Under the pieces are notes generated by a model. The model searched no databases. It had not been told where the DNA came from and was given only the letters and a program-made list of their open reading frames with translations. Made by a program: the position numbers and the translations under genes. This document shows, in pieces, positions 49,530 through 59,586 of a DNA stretch of 64,000 nucleotides. The first letter of the stretch is position 1. The number at the start of each line of letters is the position of its first letter. This DNA is from Candidatus Gordonibacter avicola (GTDB taxonomy: Bacteria; Actinomycetota; Coriobacteriia; Coriobacteriales; Eggerthellaceae), in contig DXGM01000016.1 of assembly GCA_019113915.1 (NCBI GenBank), positions 62,001 to 126,000 on the forward strand. Direction: 5' to 3'.

Positions 49530-52184
49530 TTACGCTATCGGCTCCGCATCCAACGTCAGGCTGTCGAAGTCCAGCGGCTCTTCCACTTTGCAGGTGTAGT
49601 TGCCGTCGGCGTCGAGGTCGATTAATACGTGGCTGCGGTCGCGCAGTTGGCCTTCTACGACCTTCTGGGCAATCCGGTCCACAATCTCCTTCTGGATCAG
49701 GCGCTTCAGTGGACGCGCGCCGAAGATGGGGTCGTAGCCGTCAATGGACAGGTGCTCCATCGCGGCCGGCGTCACATCCAGCGTAATGCGGCGGTCGGCC
49801 AGGCGGTCGCGGACCTCTTCCAACTGCAAGTCCACAATGGGCTCGATGTTCGTCATGTTCAGCGCGTTGAATACCACCACGTCGTCAATACGGTTGATGA
49901 ACTCGGGTCTAAACGTCGCACGCAGCGCACCGTCGATAGCCTGCTTCATGGCCTTCTCGTCGCCGTGCTCGGCGAACTCGCGGATGAACTGCGAGCCCAC
50001 GTTCGACGTCATAATTATGATGGCGTTCTTGAACGACACCACGCGGCCCTGGCCATCGGTCAAACGACCGTCGTCCAGCACTTGCAGCAGGATGTTGAAC
50101 ACATCCGGGTGCGCCTTCTCAATCTCGTCCAACAGAATCACCGAGTACGGCTTGCGGCGCACGGCCTCGGTCAGCTGGCCACCCTCGTCGTAACCCACAT
50201 ACCCCGGAGGCGCGCCAATCAGGCGCTGCACCGAAAACTTCTCCATGTACTCGGACATGTCGATGCGCACCATGGCCTTCTCACTGTCGAACAGGTACTC
50301 GGCCAGCGCCTTCGCCAGCTCGGTCTTGCCTACACCCGTGGGGCCCAGGAACAAGAACGACCCGATGGGGCGGTCGGGGTCGGACAGCCCCGCGCGGTTG
50401 CGGCGTATAGCGCCAGCCACGGCCGACACGGCCTCGTCTTGGCCCACCACGCGCTCATGCAGCTTGTCCTCCAAGTCCACCAGCTTCGCCATTTCGCCCT
50501 GCATCATCTTCTGCACGGGGATGCCGGTCCACGTGGACACGACCTCGGCAATCTCATCGGCCGACACTTCCTCTTTCAGGATGGCGCCGTCCTGCTGCTT
50601 CACGTTGAGCGTTTCCTCAGCCTCATGCAGGCGGCGCTGCAGTTCAGGAATGCGCGCGTAGCGAATTTCGGAGGCCTTTGACAGGTCGCCCTCGCGCGTG
50701 GCGCGTTCCTCTTCCAGCTGGGCACCCTCAAGTTCGCTCTTGAGGTTCTGCACGTTCTCGATGACATCCTTCTCGTTTTGCCACTCGGCCTTGCGGCGGT
50801 CGAGGTCTTCCTGAGCAGCGGCAATATCGCGACGCAGCATCTCCAAGCGCTCCTGGGACGCCTCGTCGCTCTCCTTCATGAGCGCCTGTTCCTCAATCTG
50901 CATTTGCGTGAGTTTGCGCTCGGCCGCGTCCACTTCCTCGGGCATGGAGTCAATCTCAATGCGCAGGCGGCTGGCGGCCTCGTCCATGAGGTCGATGGCC
51001 TTATCGGGAAGGAAACGGTCGGAAATGTAGCGGTTCGAAAGCTCGGCCGCGGCCACGATGGCGGCATCGGTGATGCGCACGCCGTGGTGAATCTCGTACT
51101 TTTCCTTGAGGCCACGCAGAATGGCGATGGTGTCCTCCACCGACGGCTCCGTGACCAGCACCGGCTGGAAGCGGCGCTCCAGCGCAGCGTCTTTCTCTAT
51201 GTACTTGCGGTACTCATCCAGCGTGGTGGCACCAATGGCATGCAGCTCGCCGCGCGCCAACGCCGGCTTCAGCATGTTGCCCGCATCCATGGAACTGTCG
51301 CCCGTGGAACCCGCGCCTACGATGGTATGCAGCTCGTCGATGAACAGGATGATCTGTCCCTCGCTCTGCTTCACCTCGCGCAGCACGGCTTTCAAGCGGT
51401 CCTCGAATTCGCCGCGGTACTTTGCGCCGGCCACCATGGAGGCCAGGTCAAGCGCCACAATGTCGCGATCCTTCAGCGACGAAGGCACGTCGCCGGCTAC
51501 AATGCGCTGGGCCAGCCCCTCCACGATAGCGGTCTTGCCGGTGCCCGGCTCACCAATGAGCACGGGGTTGTTCTTCGTGCGGCGACTCAGCACCTGGATG
51601 GTGCGGCGAATTTCCTCGGCGCGGCCGATGACCGGGTCCAGCTTGCCCTCGCGGGCCTGCTGCGTGAGGTTCTGGCCGTACTGCTCCAGCGCCTCAAACT
51701 GCACCTTGTTCTGCGGATCGGTCACGCGCGTATCGCCGCGCAACTCGTCGTAGGCAGCTTCAATAGTCTTGCGCGTAACGCCAGCCACGGTAAGAATCTT
51801 GCCCGCCGCGCCCTTGTCCTCGGACAGCGCAATAAGCAAATGCTCGCTTGTGGCGTAGCTGTCGCCCAGCTTTTCGGCAATCTTTACGGCGTTGTCGATG
51901 AGGTTCATCAGCGCAGGTCCGGGCGCGCCGGCCATCATCATGCCGCTGCTGCTCACCTTCGGCATGCGCTCAATTTCCGCGTCGGTGTTCGCAAGCAGCT
52001 GGAACGGCTCGGCACCGATGCGCTTGATAATGGCCGACAGGTTGTTTTCCTTCGATTCAAGCAGGGCCTTCAGCATGTGAATAGGCTCGGCTTGCGATGC
52101 CTCATTTTCGGAGGCAATCACGATAGTTTGTTGTAGCGCCTCTTGGGCGGTGAGGGCCAGTTTGTTCAAATTGCCCATGTTCAT
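49530..52184 (-). CDS. clpB: ATP-dependent disaggregase ClpB
   Basis: An 884-residue Hsp100 protein of normal length. It has an N-terminal Clp domain, the first AAA+ module ([14 protein letters not shown], about residue 200; Walker B LFIDELHT), a long coiled-coil middle domain (about 410-530, [20 protein letters not shown] type sequence), and the second AAA+ module ([27 protein letters not shown]). With DnaK it re-solubilises aggregates in the cytoplasm. AAGGAGGAACC precedes the ATG. It closes the dnaK-grpE-dnaJ-hspR-clpB series, and in actinobacteria this operon is repressed by HspR. Confidence 0.97.
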   Translation of the reverse strand: MNMGNLNKLALTAQEALQQTIVIASENEASQAEPIHMLKALLESKENNLSAIIKRIGAEPFQLLANTDAEIERMPKVSSSGMMMAGAPGPALMNLIDNAVKIAEKLGDSYATSEHLLIALSEDKGAAGKILTVAGVTRKTIEAAYDELRGDTRVTDPQNKVQFEALEQYGQNLTQQAREGKLDPVIGRAEEIRRTIQVLSRRTKNNPVLIGEPGTGKTAIVEGLAQRIVAGDVPSSLKDRDIVALDLASMVAGAKYRGEFEDRLKAVLREVKQSEGQIILFIDELHTIVGAGSTGDSSMDAGNMLKPALARGELHAIGATTLDEYRKYIEKDAALERRFQPVLVTEPSVEDTIAILRGLKEKYEIHHGVRITDAAIVAAAELSNRYISDRFLPDKAIDLMDEAASRLRIEIDSMPEEVDAAERKLTQMQIEEQALMKESDEASQERLEMLRRDIAAAQEDLDRRKAEWQNEKDVIENVQNLKSELEGAQLEEERATREGDLSKASEIRYARIPELQRRLHEAEETLNVKQQDGAILKEEVSADEIAEVVSTWTGIPVQKMMQGEMAKLVDLEDKLHERVVGQDEAVSAVAGAIRRNRAGLSDPDRPIGSFLFLGPTGVGKTELAKALAEYLFDSEKAMVRIDMSEYMEKFSVQRLIGAPPGYVGYDEGGQLTEAVRRKPYSVILLDEIEKAHPDVFNILLQVLDDGRLTDGQGRVVSFKNAIIIMTSNVGSQFIREFAEHGDEKAMKQAIDGALRATFRPEFINRIDDVVVFNALNMTNIEPIVDLQLEEVRDRLADRRITLDVTPAAMEHLSIDGYDPIFGARPLKRLIQKEIVDRIAQKVVEGQLRDRSHVLIDLDADGNYTCKVEEPLDFDSLTLDAEPIA

Positions 52185-52229
52185 AAACGGTTCCTCCTTC
52201 GCTTTCGTCGAGGGGCGAAAGCACAGCGG

Positions 52230-52631
52230 CTACGGCAGGCGGCGCAGGGCCGTCGGCATGTCGGAGATGCGCACGAGCGCGTTCACGCTCTCGCGGGTCT
52301 CCAGTTCGTGCACGCGATCGGCCAGGCGGCGCACCCGTTTGTGCAGGTCGTCTAGCTCGGAGTCGCGCTCGTCCAAGCGGCCCTGCAAATCGAGGATGCG
52401 AATGACGCCTGCCAGGTTAATGCCCTCGCTCGTTAGCTCGTTAATCAGTTCCAAGCGCTCGATGTCGGCCTGCGAGTACATGCGCGTATTACCACTCGTG
52501 CGCTGGGGGGTGACCAGGCCCTTTTGCTCGTACGTGCGCAGCGTCTGCGGGTGAACCCCCGCCAGCTGCGCCGCCACACTAATCATGTAGAGCGGGCGGT
52601 TGCGGTCGTTTCGGTCGTTGCGGTCGGCCAT
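52230..52631 (-). CDS. hspR: HspR-type MerR-family heat-shock repressor
   Basis: A 133-residue DNA-binding protein with the MerR helix-turn-helix: YMISVAAQLAGVHPQTLRTYEQKGLVTPQRT, then a coiled-coil dimer segment (about 60-110). In actinobacteria HspR binds HAIR operators with DnaK as co-repressor. I place the start at ATG 52631, which shares an A with the DnaJ stop (TGATG) and has AGGAG 6 bases upstream. No perfect HAIR sequence was found upstream of dnaK, only the weak half-sites near 56505-56525. Confidence 0.93.
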   Translation of the reverse strand: MADRNDRNDRNRPLYMISVAAQLAGVHPQTLRTYEQKGLVTPQRTSGNTRMYSQADIERLELINELTSEGINLAGVIRILDLQGRLDERDSELDDLHKRVRRLADRVHELETRESVNALVRISDMPTALRRLP

Positions 52632-53584
52632 CACCAGCTCCTCACGTCATCGGTCGTTGCGGCCAGGAAGTCTTCCATCGCCTTCTTCTGGCCTTCGTTC
52701 ATCTGCTTTGGTACCTGCACGTCAATCTTCACTTTCAGGTCGCCCGTGCCTTCGCCTTTCACGCGCGGCGCGCCCTTGCCCTTCACGTTGAGGACGGTTT
52801 CGTCCTGAGTTCCCGCGGGCACACGCACGCGCACCTTCGTGCCGTCGGGCGCGGGCACCACTACGCTTGCGCCCAGTGCCGCCTCGGCCACGGTAACCGG
52901 CACGTCCACTTCCACGTCGGCGCCCTTACGGGTGAAGTACGGGTGGTCTTCAATCTTGGTGGTGATCAGCAAATCACCCGCTTCGCCACCGTTTTCGCCG
53001 AGGCCGCCCTTGCCTTTGAAGCGCAGACGCCCGCCATCAACCGCGCCGGCCGGAATTTTCACCGTGAGCGTTTCCTTCTCGGACTTACCGGGAATACGCA
53101 CGGTCACCAGCTTCTCGGCACCCTTGAAGGCCTCGTCGAACGTCACGTTCAGCGTCACGTTCATGTCCTGGCCCTTGCGGGGTCGGGGCTGGCGCGCCCC
53201 GCCACCGAAGCCGGAGAAATCGCCGAAGTCCCAGTCGGTGCCGAAGGCGCCTTCGCCGTGACGGATGCTTTCCAGAATGTCGGCCCAGCTACCGAAGCCG
53301 CCCGCACCGCCACCGCCGAAGATGTCGTCGACGTTCACGTTGCCGCCGCCCCAGCCGCGCGGGATATGATTCTCGTTCGCCGTGCCGTACTGGTCGTAGA
53401 GGTTGCGCTTCTTGTCGTCGGAGAGCACCTCGTATGCTTCGTTGATCTCCTTGAACTTCGCCTCGTCACCGCCCGTATCGGGGTGGTGCTTGCGGGCCAG
53501 CTTACGGTACGCCTTCTTTATCTCGTCGGCCGTGGCCGTGCGTGGAACGCCCAGCGTTTGGTAGTAGTCCGGAGTCGCCGCCAT
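52631..53584 (-). CDS. dnaJ: DnaJ/CbpA-type co-chaperone
   Basis: A 317-residue J-protein. The start at 53584 has AGGAGG 8 bases upstream; a GTG three codons earlier overlaps that site. The J domain (1-70) has [21 protein letters not shown] with the HPD motif in [10 protein letters not shown] Gly/Phe-rich linker follows ([13 protein letters not shown]), then the two C-terminal substrate-binding domains. The cysteine zinc finger of full DnaJ is missing, as in CbpA/DnaJ2-type proteins. It delivers substrates to DnaK and stimulates its ATPase. The stop is shared with the hspR start. Confidence 0.95.
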   Translation of the reverse strand: MAATPDYYQTLGVPRTATADEIKKAYRKLARKHHPDTGGDEAKFKEINEAYEVLSDDKKRNLYDQYGTANENHIPRGWGGGNVNVDDIFGGGGAGGFGSWADILESIRHGEGAFGTDWDFGDFSGFGGGARQPRPRKGQDMNVTLNVTFDEAFKGAEKLVTVRIPGKSEKETLTVKIPAGAVDGGRLRFKGKGGLGENGGEAGDLLITTKIEDHPYFTRKGADVEVDVPVTVAEAALGASVVVPAPDGTKVRVRVPAGTQDETVLNVKGKGAPRVKGEGTGDLKVKIDVQVPKQMNEGQKKAMEDFLAATTDDVRSW

Positions 53585-53653
53585 GCGCTCCACCTCCTTA
53601 TCTTGTTGAATGAAACAGAAGCGGGCCTTGAACGCGCCCGCTTCCGATTGCCG

Positions 53654-54403
53654 TTATTTCTTGCCGCCGTCTTCCTCATCGGGCGTTTTCTCGCGTTTTG
53701 GACCTCCTGTGGTCACCGTGACCATGGCAGGCCTGAGAACTTTCGTTCCCATTTTGTAACCCTTCTGGTACACCTCGGCCACCGTTTCGTCCGGCACACT
53801 GGCGTCTTCCACCGTGGCCACCGCCTGCGACTCCAGGGCGTCGAAGGCCTCGCCCTTCGGGTCGATAACCTGCACGCCTCCCTTCGTCAGCACATCGACG
53901 AACTTGGTGCGTACGGCGCTCACGCCGTCCAACAGTCCCTGCTCGCCGTTCTTCGTTGCATAGTCGATGGTGCGCTCGAAGTCGTCGATGACCGGAATCA
54001 GGCTTTCCACCAACTTCTCGGTCGCGCGCGCCTTCTCGGCTTCGCGCTGCTCGGCCGTGCGGCGACGGTAGGTGTCCCACTCAGCGTGCAGGCGCAGGTA
54101 CTTGTCCTGCCACTCGGCCGCCTGGGCCTTCGCCTGGGCCACCTGCTCGCTGTCGGCGGGAGCGTCAACCGGCTCGCCTTCCAGCGCCGCCTCGGCTTCG
54201 GCAACAATGCGGTCGGCATCGCTGCCTGCGCCGGTAGCGCCGGAGGCCGGGGCGCCGGGCTCGGAGGGGGCGGAGCCGGCGCCCGAAGCGTCATTCGCGG
54301 TGGGCCGAGCTGCGCCGGCCGTCTCGCGCGCGTCTTCAATCGGGATGTTCTTGCCCTCGTTTTGCGCCGCGCGCTCCGACGAGGGGTTGCTCGGCTGGGA
54401 CAT
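53654..54403 (-). CDS. grpE: Nucleotide exchange factor GrpE
   Basis: A 249-residue protein, longer than most GrpE because of an acidic Ala/Pro/Gly-rich N-terminal extension of about 90 residues. The body begins with the long helix WQDKYLRLHAEWDTYRRRTAEQREAEKARATEKLVE and continues with LIPVIDDFERTIDYA; the C-terminal beta domain carries VAEVYQKGYKMGTKVLRPAMVTV. It releases ADP from DnaK. The gene starts 3 bases after dnaK ends, with GGAAG upstream. Confidence 0.96.
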   Translation of the reverse strand: MSQPSNPSSERAAQNEGKNIPIEDARETAGAARPTANDASGAGSAPSEPGAPASGATGAGSDADRIVAEAEAALEGEPVDAPADSEQVAQAKAQAAEWQDKYLRLHAEWDTYRRRTAEQREAEKARATEKLVESLIPVIDDFERTIDYATKNGEQGLLDGVSAVRTKFVDVLTKGGVQVIDPKGEAFDALESQAVATVEDASVPDETVAEVYQKGYKMGTKVLRPAMVTVTTGGPKREKTPDEEDGGKK

Positions 54404-54406
54404 GTT

Positions 54407-56317
54407 TTACTTCCCTTCCTTGCTGTCGTTCTCGTCGACGACCTCGTAGTCGGCCTCAATGGTGTCGTCGGCCGGCACCGTTTCGGCAGCCGCTGCGCCT
54501 GCACCAGCAGCCGCGCCCTCGGTGGAGTACACAACCTCGGCCAGCTTGTAGCCCGCCTGCTGCAGCTTCTCGGTTGCGCTCTTGATGGCCTCGATGTCGC
54601 TACCCTCAAGTGCGCTGCGAGCCTCGGTGATGGCGCTTTCAGCCTGCGACTTCACGTCGGCCGGAGCCTTGTCGCCCAGCTCCTGCAGCGTCTGCTCGGT
54701 AGCGTTCACCAGCGCGTCGGCGTTGTTGCGAACCTCAACCTCTTCCTTGCGCTTGCGGTCTTCCTCAGCGTGCTGCTCGGCATCGCGCACCATGCGCTCG
54801 ACCTCGTCGTCGTTCAGCGCAGTGGAGCCAGAAATGGTGATCTGCTGCTGCTTACCCGTGCCCAGGTCCTTCGCCGACACGTTCACAATGCCGTTGGCAT
54901 CAATGTCGAACGTGACCTCAATTTGCGGCACGCCACGACGCGCGGCCGGAATGCCGGTGAGCTGGAACTTGCCGAGCGTCTTGTTGTCGGCAGCCATCTG
55001 GCGCTCGCCTTGCAGCACGTGCACCTCAACCGACGTCTGGTTGTCCGACGCGGTAGAGTAGATTTCCGTCTTGCGCGTGGGGATGGTGGTGTTGCGGTCG
55101 ATCATCTTGGTCATGACGCCGCCCATGGTTTCCACGCCAAGCGACAGCGGGGTCACGTCCAGAAGCAGGATACCCTCAACATCGCCGGACAGCACGCCGC
55201 CCTGAACCGCTGCGCCCATGGCCACAACCTCGTCGGGGTTCACGGACATGTTCGGGTCTTTACCGGTGAGCTTCTTCACGATGTCCTGCACGGCGGGCAT
55301 ACGGGTGGAGCCGCCCACGAGGATGACCTCGTCGATGTCGCCGGTCTTGAGGCCCGCGTCCTTGAGTGCCTGTTCAACAGGCTTGCGCACGCGATCCAGC
55401 AGGTCCTTCGTGATGCGCTCGAACTCGGCACGCGTCAGCGTGTAGTCCAAGTGCTTCGGGCCGGAGGCGTCGGCCGTGATGAACGGCAGGTTGATGTTAG
55501 CCTGCGTGGTGGAAGACAGCTCCATCTTCGCCTTCTCGGCGGCTTCCTTCAAACGCTGCAGGGCCATCTTGTCCTGGCGCAGGTCAATGCCGTTGTCGGC
55601 CTGGAACTTGTCGGCCAGCCAGTCGATGATGCGCTGATCCCAGTCGTCGCCGCCCAGGTGGTTGTCGCCTGCGGTGGCCGCAACCTCAAACACTCCGTCG
55701 CCCAGCTCCAGGATGGACACGTCGAACGTGCCGCCGCCCAGGTCGAACACGAGAATCTTCTGGTCCTTGTTGGTCTTGTCAAGGCCGTAGGCAAGCGCGG
55801 CCGCCGTAGGCTCGTTGATGATACGCAGCACTTCGAGGCCTGCAATCTTGCCGGCGTCCTTCGTGGCCTGACGCTGTGCGTCGTTGAAGTACGCGGGCAC
55901 CGTGATGACAGCCTGCGTCACCGGGCCACCGAGCTGCTTCTCGGCGTCGTTCTTCAGCTTCTGCAGCACCATGGCGGAAATTTCCTCGGGCGTGTAGTCC
56001 TTGCCGTCGATGTCAACCACCGCGCGGCCGTCCTTGCCCTTCTGCACTTTGTAGCTCACCGTCTTGCGCTCTTCCGGCGTCTCGTCAAAGGAGCGGCCGA
56101 TGAAGCGCTTGACGGACGAAACGGTGTTCTCGGGGTTGGTAACGGCCTGGTTCTTTGCTGCCTTACCGACGACGCGCTCGCCGTCCTTGCGGAAGCCCTC
56201 GACGGAAGGCGTGGTGCGGTCGCCTTCGGCGTTTACGAGAATTTCGGGCTCGGAACCCTCCATGACGGCCATAGCGGAGTTCGTGGTGCCCAAGTCAATG
56301 CCCAGAATCTTGCCCAT
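54407..56317 (-). CDS. dnaK: Hsp70 chaperone DnaK
   Basis: A 636-residue Hsp70 of normal length. Signatures are [16 protein letters not shown] at the N-terminus, [16 protein letters not shown] [17 protein letters not shown] (about 170-190), and [11 protein letters not shown] (about 335). The substrate-binding domain begins near 385 and the acidic end is [11 protein letters not shown]. It is the first gene of the heat-shock operon, with AGAGAGGAACG before the ATG and a strong promoter at 56479-56507. Confidence 0.98.
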   Translation of the reverse strand: MGKILGIDLGTTNSAMAVMEGSEPEILVNAEGDRTTPSVEGFRKDGERVVGKAAKNQAVTNPENTVSSVKRFIGRSFDETPEERKTVSYKVQKGKDGRAVVDIDGKDYTPEEISAMVLQKLKNDAEKQLGGPVTQAVITVPAYFNDAQRQATKDAGKIAGLEVLRIINEPTAAALAYGLDKTNKDQKILVFDLGGGTFDVSILELGDGVFEVAATAGDNHLGGDDWDQRIIDWLADKFQADNGIDLRQDKMALQRLKEAAEKAKMELSSTTQANINLPFITADASGPKHLDYTLTRAEFERITKDLLDRVRKPVEQALKDAGLKTGDIDEVILVGGSTRMPAVQDIVKKLTGKDPNMSVNPDEVVAMGAAVQGGVLSGDVEGILLLDVTPLSLGVETMGGVMTKMIDRNTTIPTRKTEIYSTASDNQTSVEVHVLQGERQMAADNKTLGKFQLTGIPAARRGVPQIEVTFDIDANGIVNVSAKDLGTGKQQQITISGSTALNDDEVERMVRDAEQHAEEDRKRKEEVEVRNNADALVNATEQTLQELGDKAPADVKSQAESAITEARSALEGSDIEAIKSATEKLQQAGYKLAEVVYSTEGAAAGAGAAAAETVPADDTIEADYEVVDENDSKEGK

Positions 56318-56478
56318 TATCGTTCCTCTCTTTCGGAGTTATTACCTTGTTTGGTTCGCTGCGCTCGCGCGCTCGGTTTTCTTGCAAAAGAGGCGCGCTT
56401 GAAGGCGCACCCGTTCGCCGTGAGAGAACCGGGCGGCGGTTAAGTGTTGTGCCGCTCAATCTTCTTTCGACTTTTTGC

Positions 56479-56507
56479 ACTATATAATCTAAGTCTTTGG
56501 TTGTCAA
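56479..56507 (-). promoter_or_regulatory. Promoter of the dnaK operon
   Basis: On the minus strand TTGACA (56507-56502), 17-base spacer, TATAGT (56484-56479), giving a leader of about 150 bases. The area between it and 56318 is GC-rich with no further signal. Confidence 0.8.
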
Positions 56508-56682
56508 GTTTTGTTACTGAGTGTTGTTGATGTTTTGTAACATTGCCCACTATACGCAGAAGGCGATGCTGAAGAAGGCGCAGAAAGCGAGCGTTACGCG
56601 GCCCGTACGCCCCCGTTTCCCTCACGAAGTTTGAGACCTGCGCTTGTGTGTGCGCTGTGAAGGGGAACGCCCCCATACAAAA

Positions 56683-56714
56683 CATCCCCCGCTGCCGGAC
56701 GGCAACGGGGGATG
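56683..56714 (-). terminator. Terminator of the ferredoxin gene
   Basis: Stem CATCCCCCGCTGCCG (56683-56697) / CGGCAACGGGGGATG (56700-56714), 15 positions with one mismatch, followed on the minus strand by TTTTGTATGG. Confidence 0.85.
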
Positions 56715-56769
56715 CAACCTACTACACTATTACTAGGTATGTCGCGCGAACGAGGTTCGCGGGCGGTGG

Positions 56770-56958
56770 TTAGTCTTCAACAACCTCCGAGATGGCGCCC
56801 ATCGGGCACTCTTCTACGCAGTCGCCGCAGGCAATGCAGGAATCCTCGTTCACAACTTCGGCGACGCCGCCAACAACCTCAAGAACCTCTTGCGGGCACG
56901 CGTCAACGCAAATTCCGCAGCCGATGCAATCATCGGCTTCAATAACCGGGTGAGACAT
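56770..56958 (-). CDS. Small 2[4Fe-4S] ferredoxin
   Basis: A 62-residue protein starting at ATG 56958 with GAAGGAGAG upstream. Two cluster motifs CIGCGICVDACP and CIACGDCVEECP are those of clostridial-type low-potential ferredoxins. It is highly acidic and soluble, and would serve as general cytoplasmic electron carrier, for example for hydrogenase or pyruvate oxidoreductase. A strong terminator follows, so it is probably a single-gene unit. Confidence 0.95.
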   Translation of the reverse strand: MSHPVIEADDCIGCGICVDACPQEVLEVVGGVAEVVNEDSCIACGDCVEECPMGAISEVVED

Positions 56959-57155
56959 GGCACTCTCCTTCTCGTCAAAAAGCCCTGTGGGCACAGGGGC
57001 TGTTTCCCCAAAAACTTACTGAGCGCAAGATACCATGCTTCCCTGCAAATGCAACAAAAATCGGCGTTTTTTTGAGGTGCGGCCGAAATTCGCTCACGGA
57101 TGCGAAGGAGGCTGTTACGCGATTGTGACTCCGTGCGCCTTGCGCGCGGCACCGG

Positions 57156-58178
57156 TTAGCAGATGCGCGGAAGTTGCTCGCCCACAAGCATGTCAAGGAT
57201 GCGCGTGCCGCCGAACGCCGTGCGCAGAAATACTTTCGGACCGCGCTCGGGCTGGGCGGCGGACACCTCGCCGATGAGCGCCGCGTCGGCGCCGTAGCGG
57301 TTCGCGCGCATGGCGGCCAGCGCCGCGTCGGCTTCCTCGGCGGGTACCACGCACACCATCTTGCCTTCGTTCGCCACTTGTAGCACGTCGTAGCCCAGCA
57401 TGTCGCACGCGCCCTGCACGGCGGGCTTCACGGGAACGGCGTCTTCCTCCACCGTGATGTCGGTGTTCGACTGAGCCGCCAGCTCGTTCAGCGTGGAAGC
57501 CAGGCCGCCGCGCGTGGGGTCGCGGAAGCAGCGTGTGTGAGGTGCGGCCGCCAGCACCTCGGCAATGAGGTGGTTGAGGGGCGCAGCGTCGCTTTCCAGA
57601 TCGGCCGAGAAGCTGAGGCCCTCGCGGCAGCTCATGATGGTGATGCCATGATCGCCCAGCGTGCCTGTGACCAGCACTTTGTCGCCGGGCTGGCACTGCG
57701 CGCCGCCCAGGTTCACGCCTGGTGCCAACGTGCCCACGCCCGACGTGTTGATGTACACGCCGTCGCCGTGGCCGCGGTTCACCACCTTGGTGTCGCCCGT
57801 GACCAGCGCAACCCCGGCCTCGCGCGCGCATTCCGCCATGGACGCGCAGATGCGCTTGAGGTCATCCAGCGGGTAGCCCTCTTCCAGCACGAAGCCCACG
57901 CTGAGGTAGCGAGGGGTGGCACCGCTAGTGGCCACGTCGTTCACCGTGCCGCACACGGCGAGCCGGCCGATGTCGCCGCCCGGGAAGAAGTGCGGCGTCA
58001 CCACAAAGCTGTCGGTGGAGAAGGCCAGCCGCTCACCCGGAGCCGGCGCCGGCAGCACCGCCGCGTCGTCGCCGCGCAGCAACTCTTCGCCCGCATAGGC
58101 AGCGAAAAACACCTCGTCAATGATGCGTTTCATCATCGTCCCGCCACTGCCGTGCCCCAACATAACCGTGGTGTCCAT
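57156..58178 (-). CDS. hypE: [NiFe]-hydrogenase maturation protein HypE
   Basis: A 340-residue member of the AIR synthase-related family. The start is MDTTVMLGHGSGGTMMKRII, with the ATP-binding loop; VVTPHFFPGGDIGRLAVCGTVNDVATSGA and the glycine-rich RDPTRGGLASTLNELA are conserved. The C-terminus PRIC ends in the Cys that is converted to thiocyanate, giving the cyanide ligand of the hydrogenase active site. AAAGGG precedes the ATG. It lies downstream of nikR and a small helical protein gene, so the three may form a nickel/hydrogenase unit; hypF, hypC and hypD are not in the window. Confidence 0.95.
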   Translation of the reverse strand: MDTTVMLGHGSGGTMMKRIIDEVFFAAYAGEELLRGDDAAVLPAPAPGERLAFSTDSFVVTPHFFPGGDIGRLAVCGTVNDVATSGATPRYLSVGFVLEEGYPLDDLKRICASMAECAREAGVALVTGDTKVVNRGHGDGVYINTSGVGTLAPGVNLGGAQCQPGDKVLVTGTLGDHGITIMSCREGLSFSADLESDAAPLNHLIAEVLAAAPHTRCFRDPTRGGLASTLNELAAQSNTDITVEEDAVPVKPAVQGACDMLGYDVLQVANEGKMVCVVPAEEADAALAAMRANRYGADAALIGEVSAAQPERGPKVFLRTAFGGTRILDMLVGEQLPRIC

Positions 58179-58201
58179 CGAATTCCCTTTCTCTACCTCC
58201 G

Positions 58202-58229
58202 CCGTAGGGCAAGGGCTCTGCCCTTGCCG
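58202..58229. repeat. Repeat family B, solo arm
   Basis: CCGTAGGGCAAGGGCTCTGC plus CCTTGCCG, a near-perfect hairpin (GGGCAAGGGC/GCCCTTGCC), equal to one arm of the 94-bp family B copies. It lies in the gap between nikR and hypE and may act as a processing or termination signal. Confidence 0.7.
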
Positions 58230-58274
58230 TCAGCCATGGCCAACCTGCACAACCTGCGAGGCAGAATCAACCTA

Positions 58275-58697
58275 CTATATATATTGTCCCGTGGTGGTCA
58301 CAACCAGGCGGCCGTTCTTGACGCCTTTTGTGCCCAGGATCAGGTTCGCTATGTCTTGCACGAGGCCGGTTTCGCCGCGCAGCACGATAACCTCGAGGCA
58401 ATTGTGCTGGTCGAGGTGCACGTGCAGCGACGACACGATGTATTCAAAATACTCGTGCTGGATGGTGTGCAGCTTCTCCTGCAGGTCGCTGGCGTGGTGG
58501 TCGAACACGATGGTGAGCGTGCCCATCACTTCCGCGCCGGGCGTGGCGCACTCTTCTTCCACCAGCGCGTCGCGCACGAGGTCGCGCACCACTTCGCTGC
58601 GGTTTTTCGCCAAGCCGCGGCGCGCGACCAGCCGGTCGAACCGCACGAGCAGATCCTCGGGCATAGCCACCGAGAATCGCATGAGGTCGTTGCTCAT
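58275..58697 (-). CDS. nikR: Nickel-responsive regulator NikR
   Basis: A 140-residue ribbon-helix-helix repressor: the N-terminal RHH is MRFSVAMPEDLLVRFDRLVARRG, followed by the ACT-like nickel-binding domain with HEYFEYIVSSLHVHLDQHNC, in which the spaced His and Cys residues are the high-affinity Ni site. It represses nickel uptake or adjusts hydrogenase genes. It starts 9 bases after the preceding small gene; the Shine-Dalgarno sequence is weak. Its place next to hypE fits nickel homeostasis for hydrogenase. Confidence 0.94.
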   Translation of the reverse strand: MSNDLMRFSVAMPEDLLVRFDRLVARRGLAKNRSEVVRDLVRDALVEEECATPGAEVMGTLTIVFDHHASDLQEKLHTIQHEYFEYIVSSLHVHLDQHNCLEVIVLRGETGLVQDIANLILGTKGVKNGRLVVTTTGQYI

Positions 58698-58706
58698 AGG
58701 CGCCGC

Positions 58707-58961
58707 TTACACGAGGTTGACGGTGACGTTGCTTGCCGTCTCGGCGTCGTCTTCGAGGGCGTCCTTCGCCTCGCCGAGCAGCGCGCGCACGTCGTCGAGC
58801 AGGGCCTGGGCCGCATGCAGCTTCTCGGACACGGTGGCGAAACCGGCGTCGCCCGCCGTGTGCCCCAGCGTGTGCGCCCAGCGGCGCTCCAGCTTCACGT
58901 GGTCGTCTATCTGCTCAATCATCTGCTCTAACTGGCCGGTGTTCACTCCGTTGGTGCACAT
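58707..58961 (-). CDS. Small helical protein upstream of nikR
   Basis: An 84-residue acidic helical protein (QLEQMIEQIDDHVKLERRWAHT; VSEKLHAAQALLDDVRALL), starting at ATG 58961 behind CGGAGG. No family name is recognised. It sits 9 bases before nikR and upstream of hypE, suggesting a role in nickel or hydrogenase physiology, for example as a small chaperone. The His residues at HTLGHTAGD could bind metal; this is speculation. Confidence 0.75.
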   Translation of the reverse strand: MCTNGVNTGQLEQMIEQIDDHVKLERRWAHTLGHTAGDAGFATVSEKLHAAQALLDDVRALLGEAKDALEDDAETASNVTVNLV

Positions 58962-59113
58962 GATGTTCCTCCGCTTCGTTTTCGCGGCGCGCGGCGCTTT
59001 GAAGGTTTGCTCTCGCGCGCTCGCCGCCGTCGTTGGTTCTTGCTATTATGCCGTTATACGAGGAACGCCGAGCGACTGCAAGGGACAGTGTGAAAAAATC
59101 CGCAAATGGTAAC

Positions 59114-59572
59114 ATGTACGAGGTGACGCTCGCGGAAACGTGGGAATTGTTCGCGCCCTACCTGAGCGGCGCGGCCTCCGGATGCGTGTGCGTGGTGAGC
59201 GCTCGCCCGCTGGATGATGCGGCGCGGGGAGCTTTGGAAAGCTCTGCGGCGGCGCTGGGGTACGGGCGCCCGGGTTGCACGTATGCGGTGCTACGCGGTG
59301 AGGATGGCGAAGGTGCGGCACTCGATGGCCAAGCGCTGTTCTTGCTGGTGGAAGGCCTGGACCCGCTGGTTGTTATTGCGACAGATGGCGAAAGTGCGGC
59401 GGCGTTGGCTGTTGCGTATCGCCAGGAGGTAGCGCTGGACGCGGCGGCGCACCTCTTCGGGCGGCCCGCGGTGGCGTTTGCGTCCTTCGCTGCGATGTTG
59501 GAGGACGCGAAGAGTAAACAGGCGGCGTGGGCTTTGCTGAAGAAGTTGCCGAAGTTTGGGGCCTCATCGTAA
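59114..59572 (+). CDS. Protein of unknown function divergent from the nikR unit
   Basis: A 152-residue protein if started at ATG 59114 (MYEVTLAETWELFAPYL); earlier starts at GTG 59090, ATG 59048 and TTG/GTG 59033 are possible, none with a good Shine-Dalgarno sequence. It is Ala-rich with alternating helix and strand (CVCVVSARPLDDAARGAL; ALFLLVEGLDPLVVIATDGE). No family is recognised. TATTAT near 59044 could be a -10 with the transcript starting just behind it. Close divergence from the nickel unit hints at co-regulation. Confidence 0.6.
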   Translation: MYEVTLAETWELFAPYLSGAASGCVCVVSARPLDDAARGALESSAAALGYGRPGCTYAVLRGEDGEGAALDGQALFLLVEGLDPLVVIATDGESAAALAVAYRQEVALDAAAHLFGRPAVAFASFAAMLEDAKSKQAAWALLKKLPKFGASS

Positions 59573-59586
59573 GTATCAACCTGTCC

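Noticed and set aside
52943..56443. A 1166-codon open frame on the plus strand opposite dnaJ, grpE and dnaK
   Set aside because: Same codon artefact; it spans three well-supported genes and has no recognisable domain.
56500..56530. HAIR operator for HspR upstream of dnaK
   Set aside because: Only ACTCAG and CTTGAC half-sites in the wrong relative order are present; no CTTGAGT-N7-ACTCAAG was found in 56318-56530.
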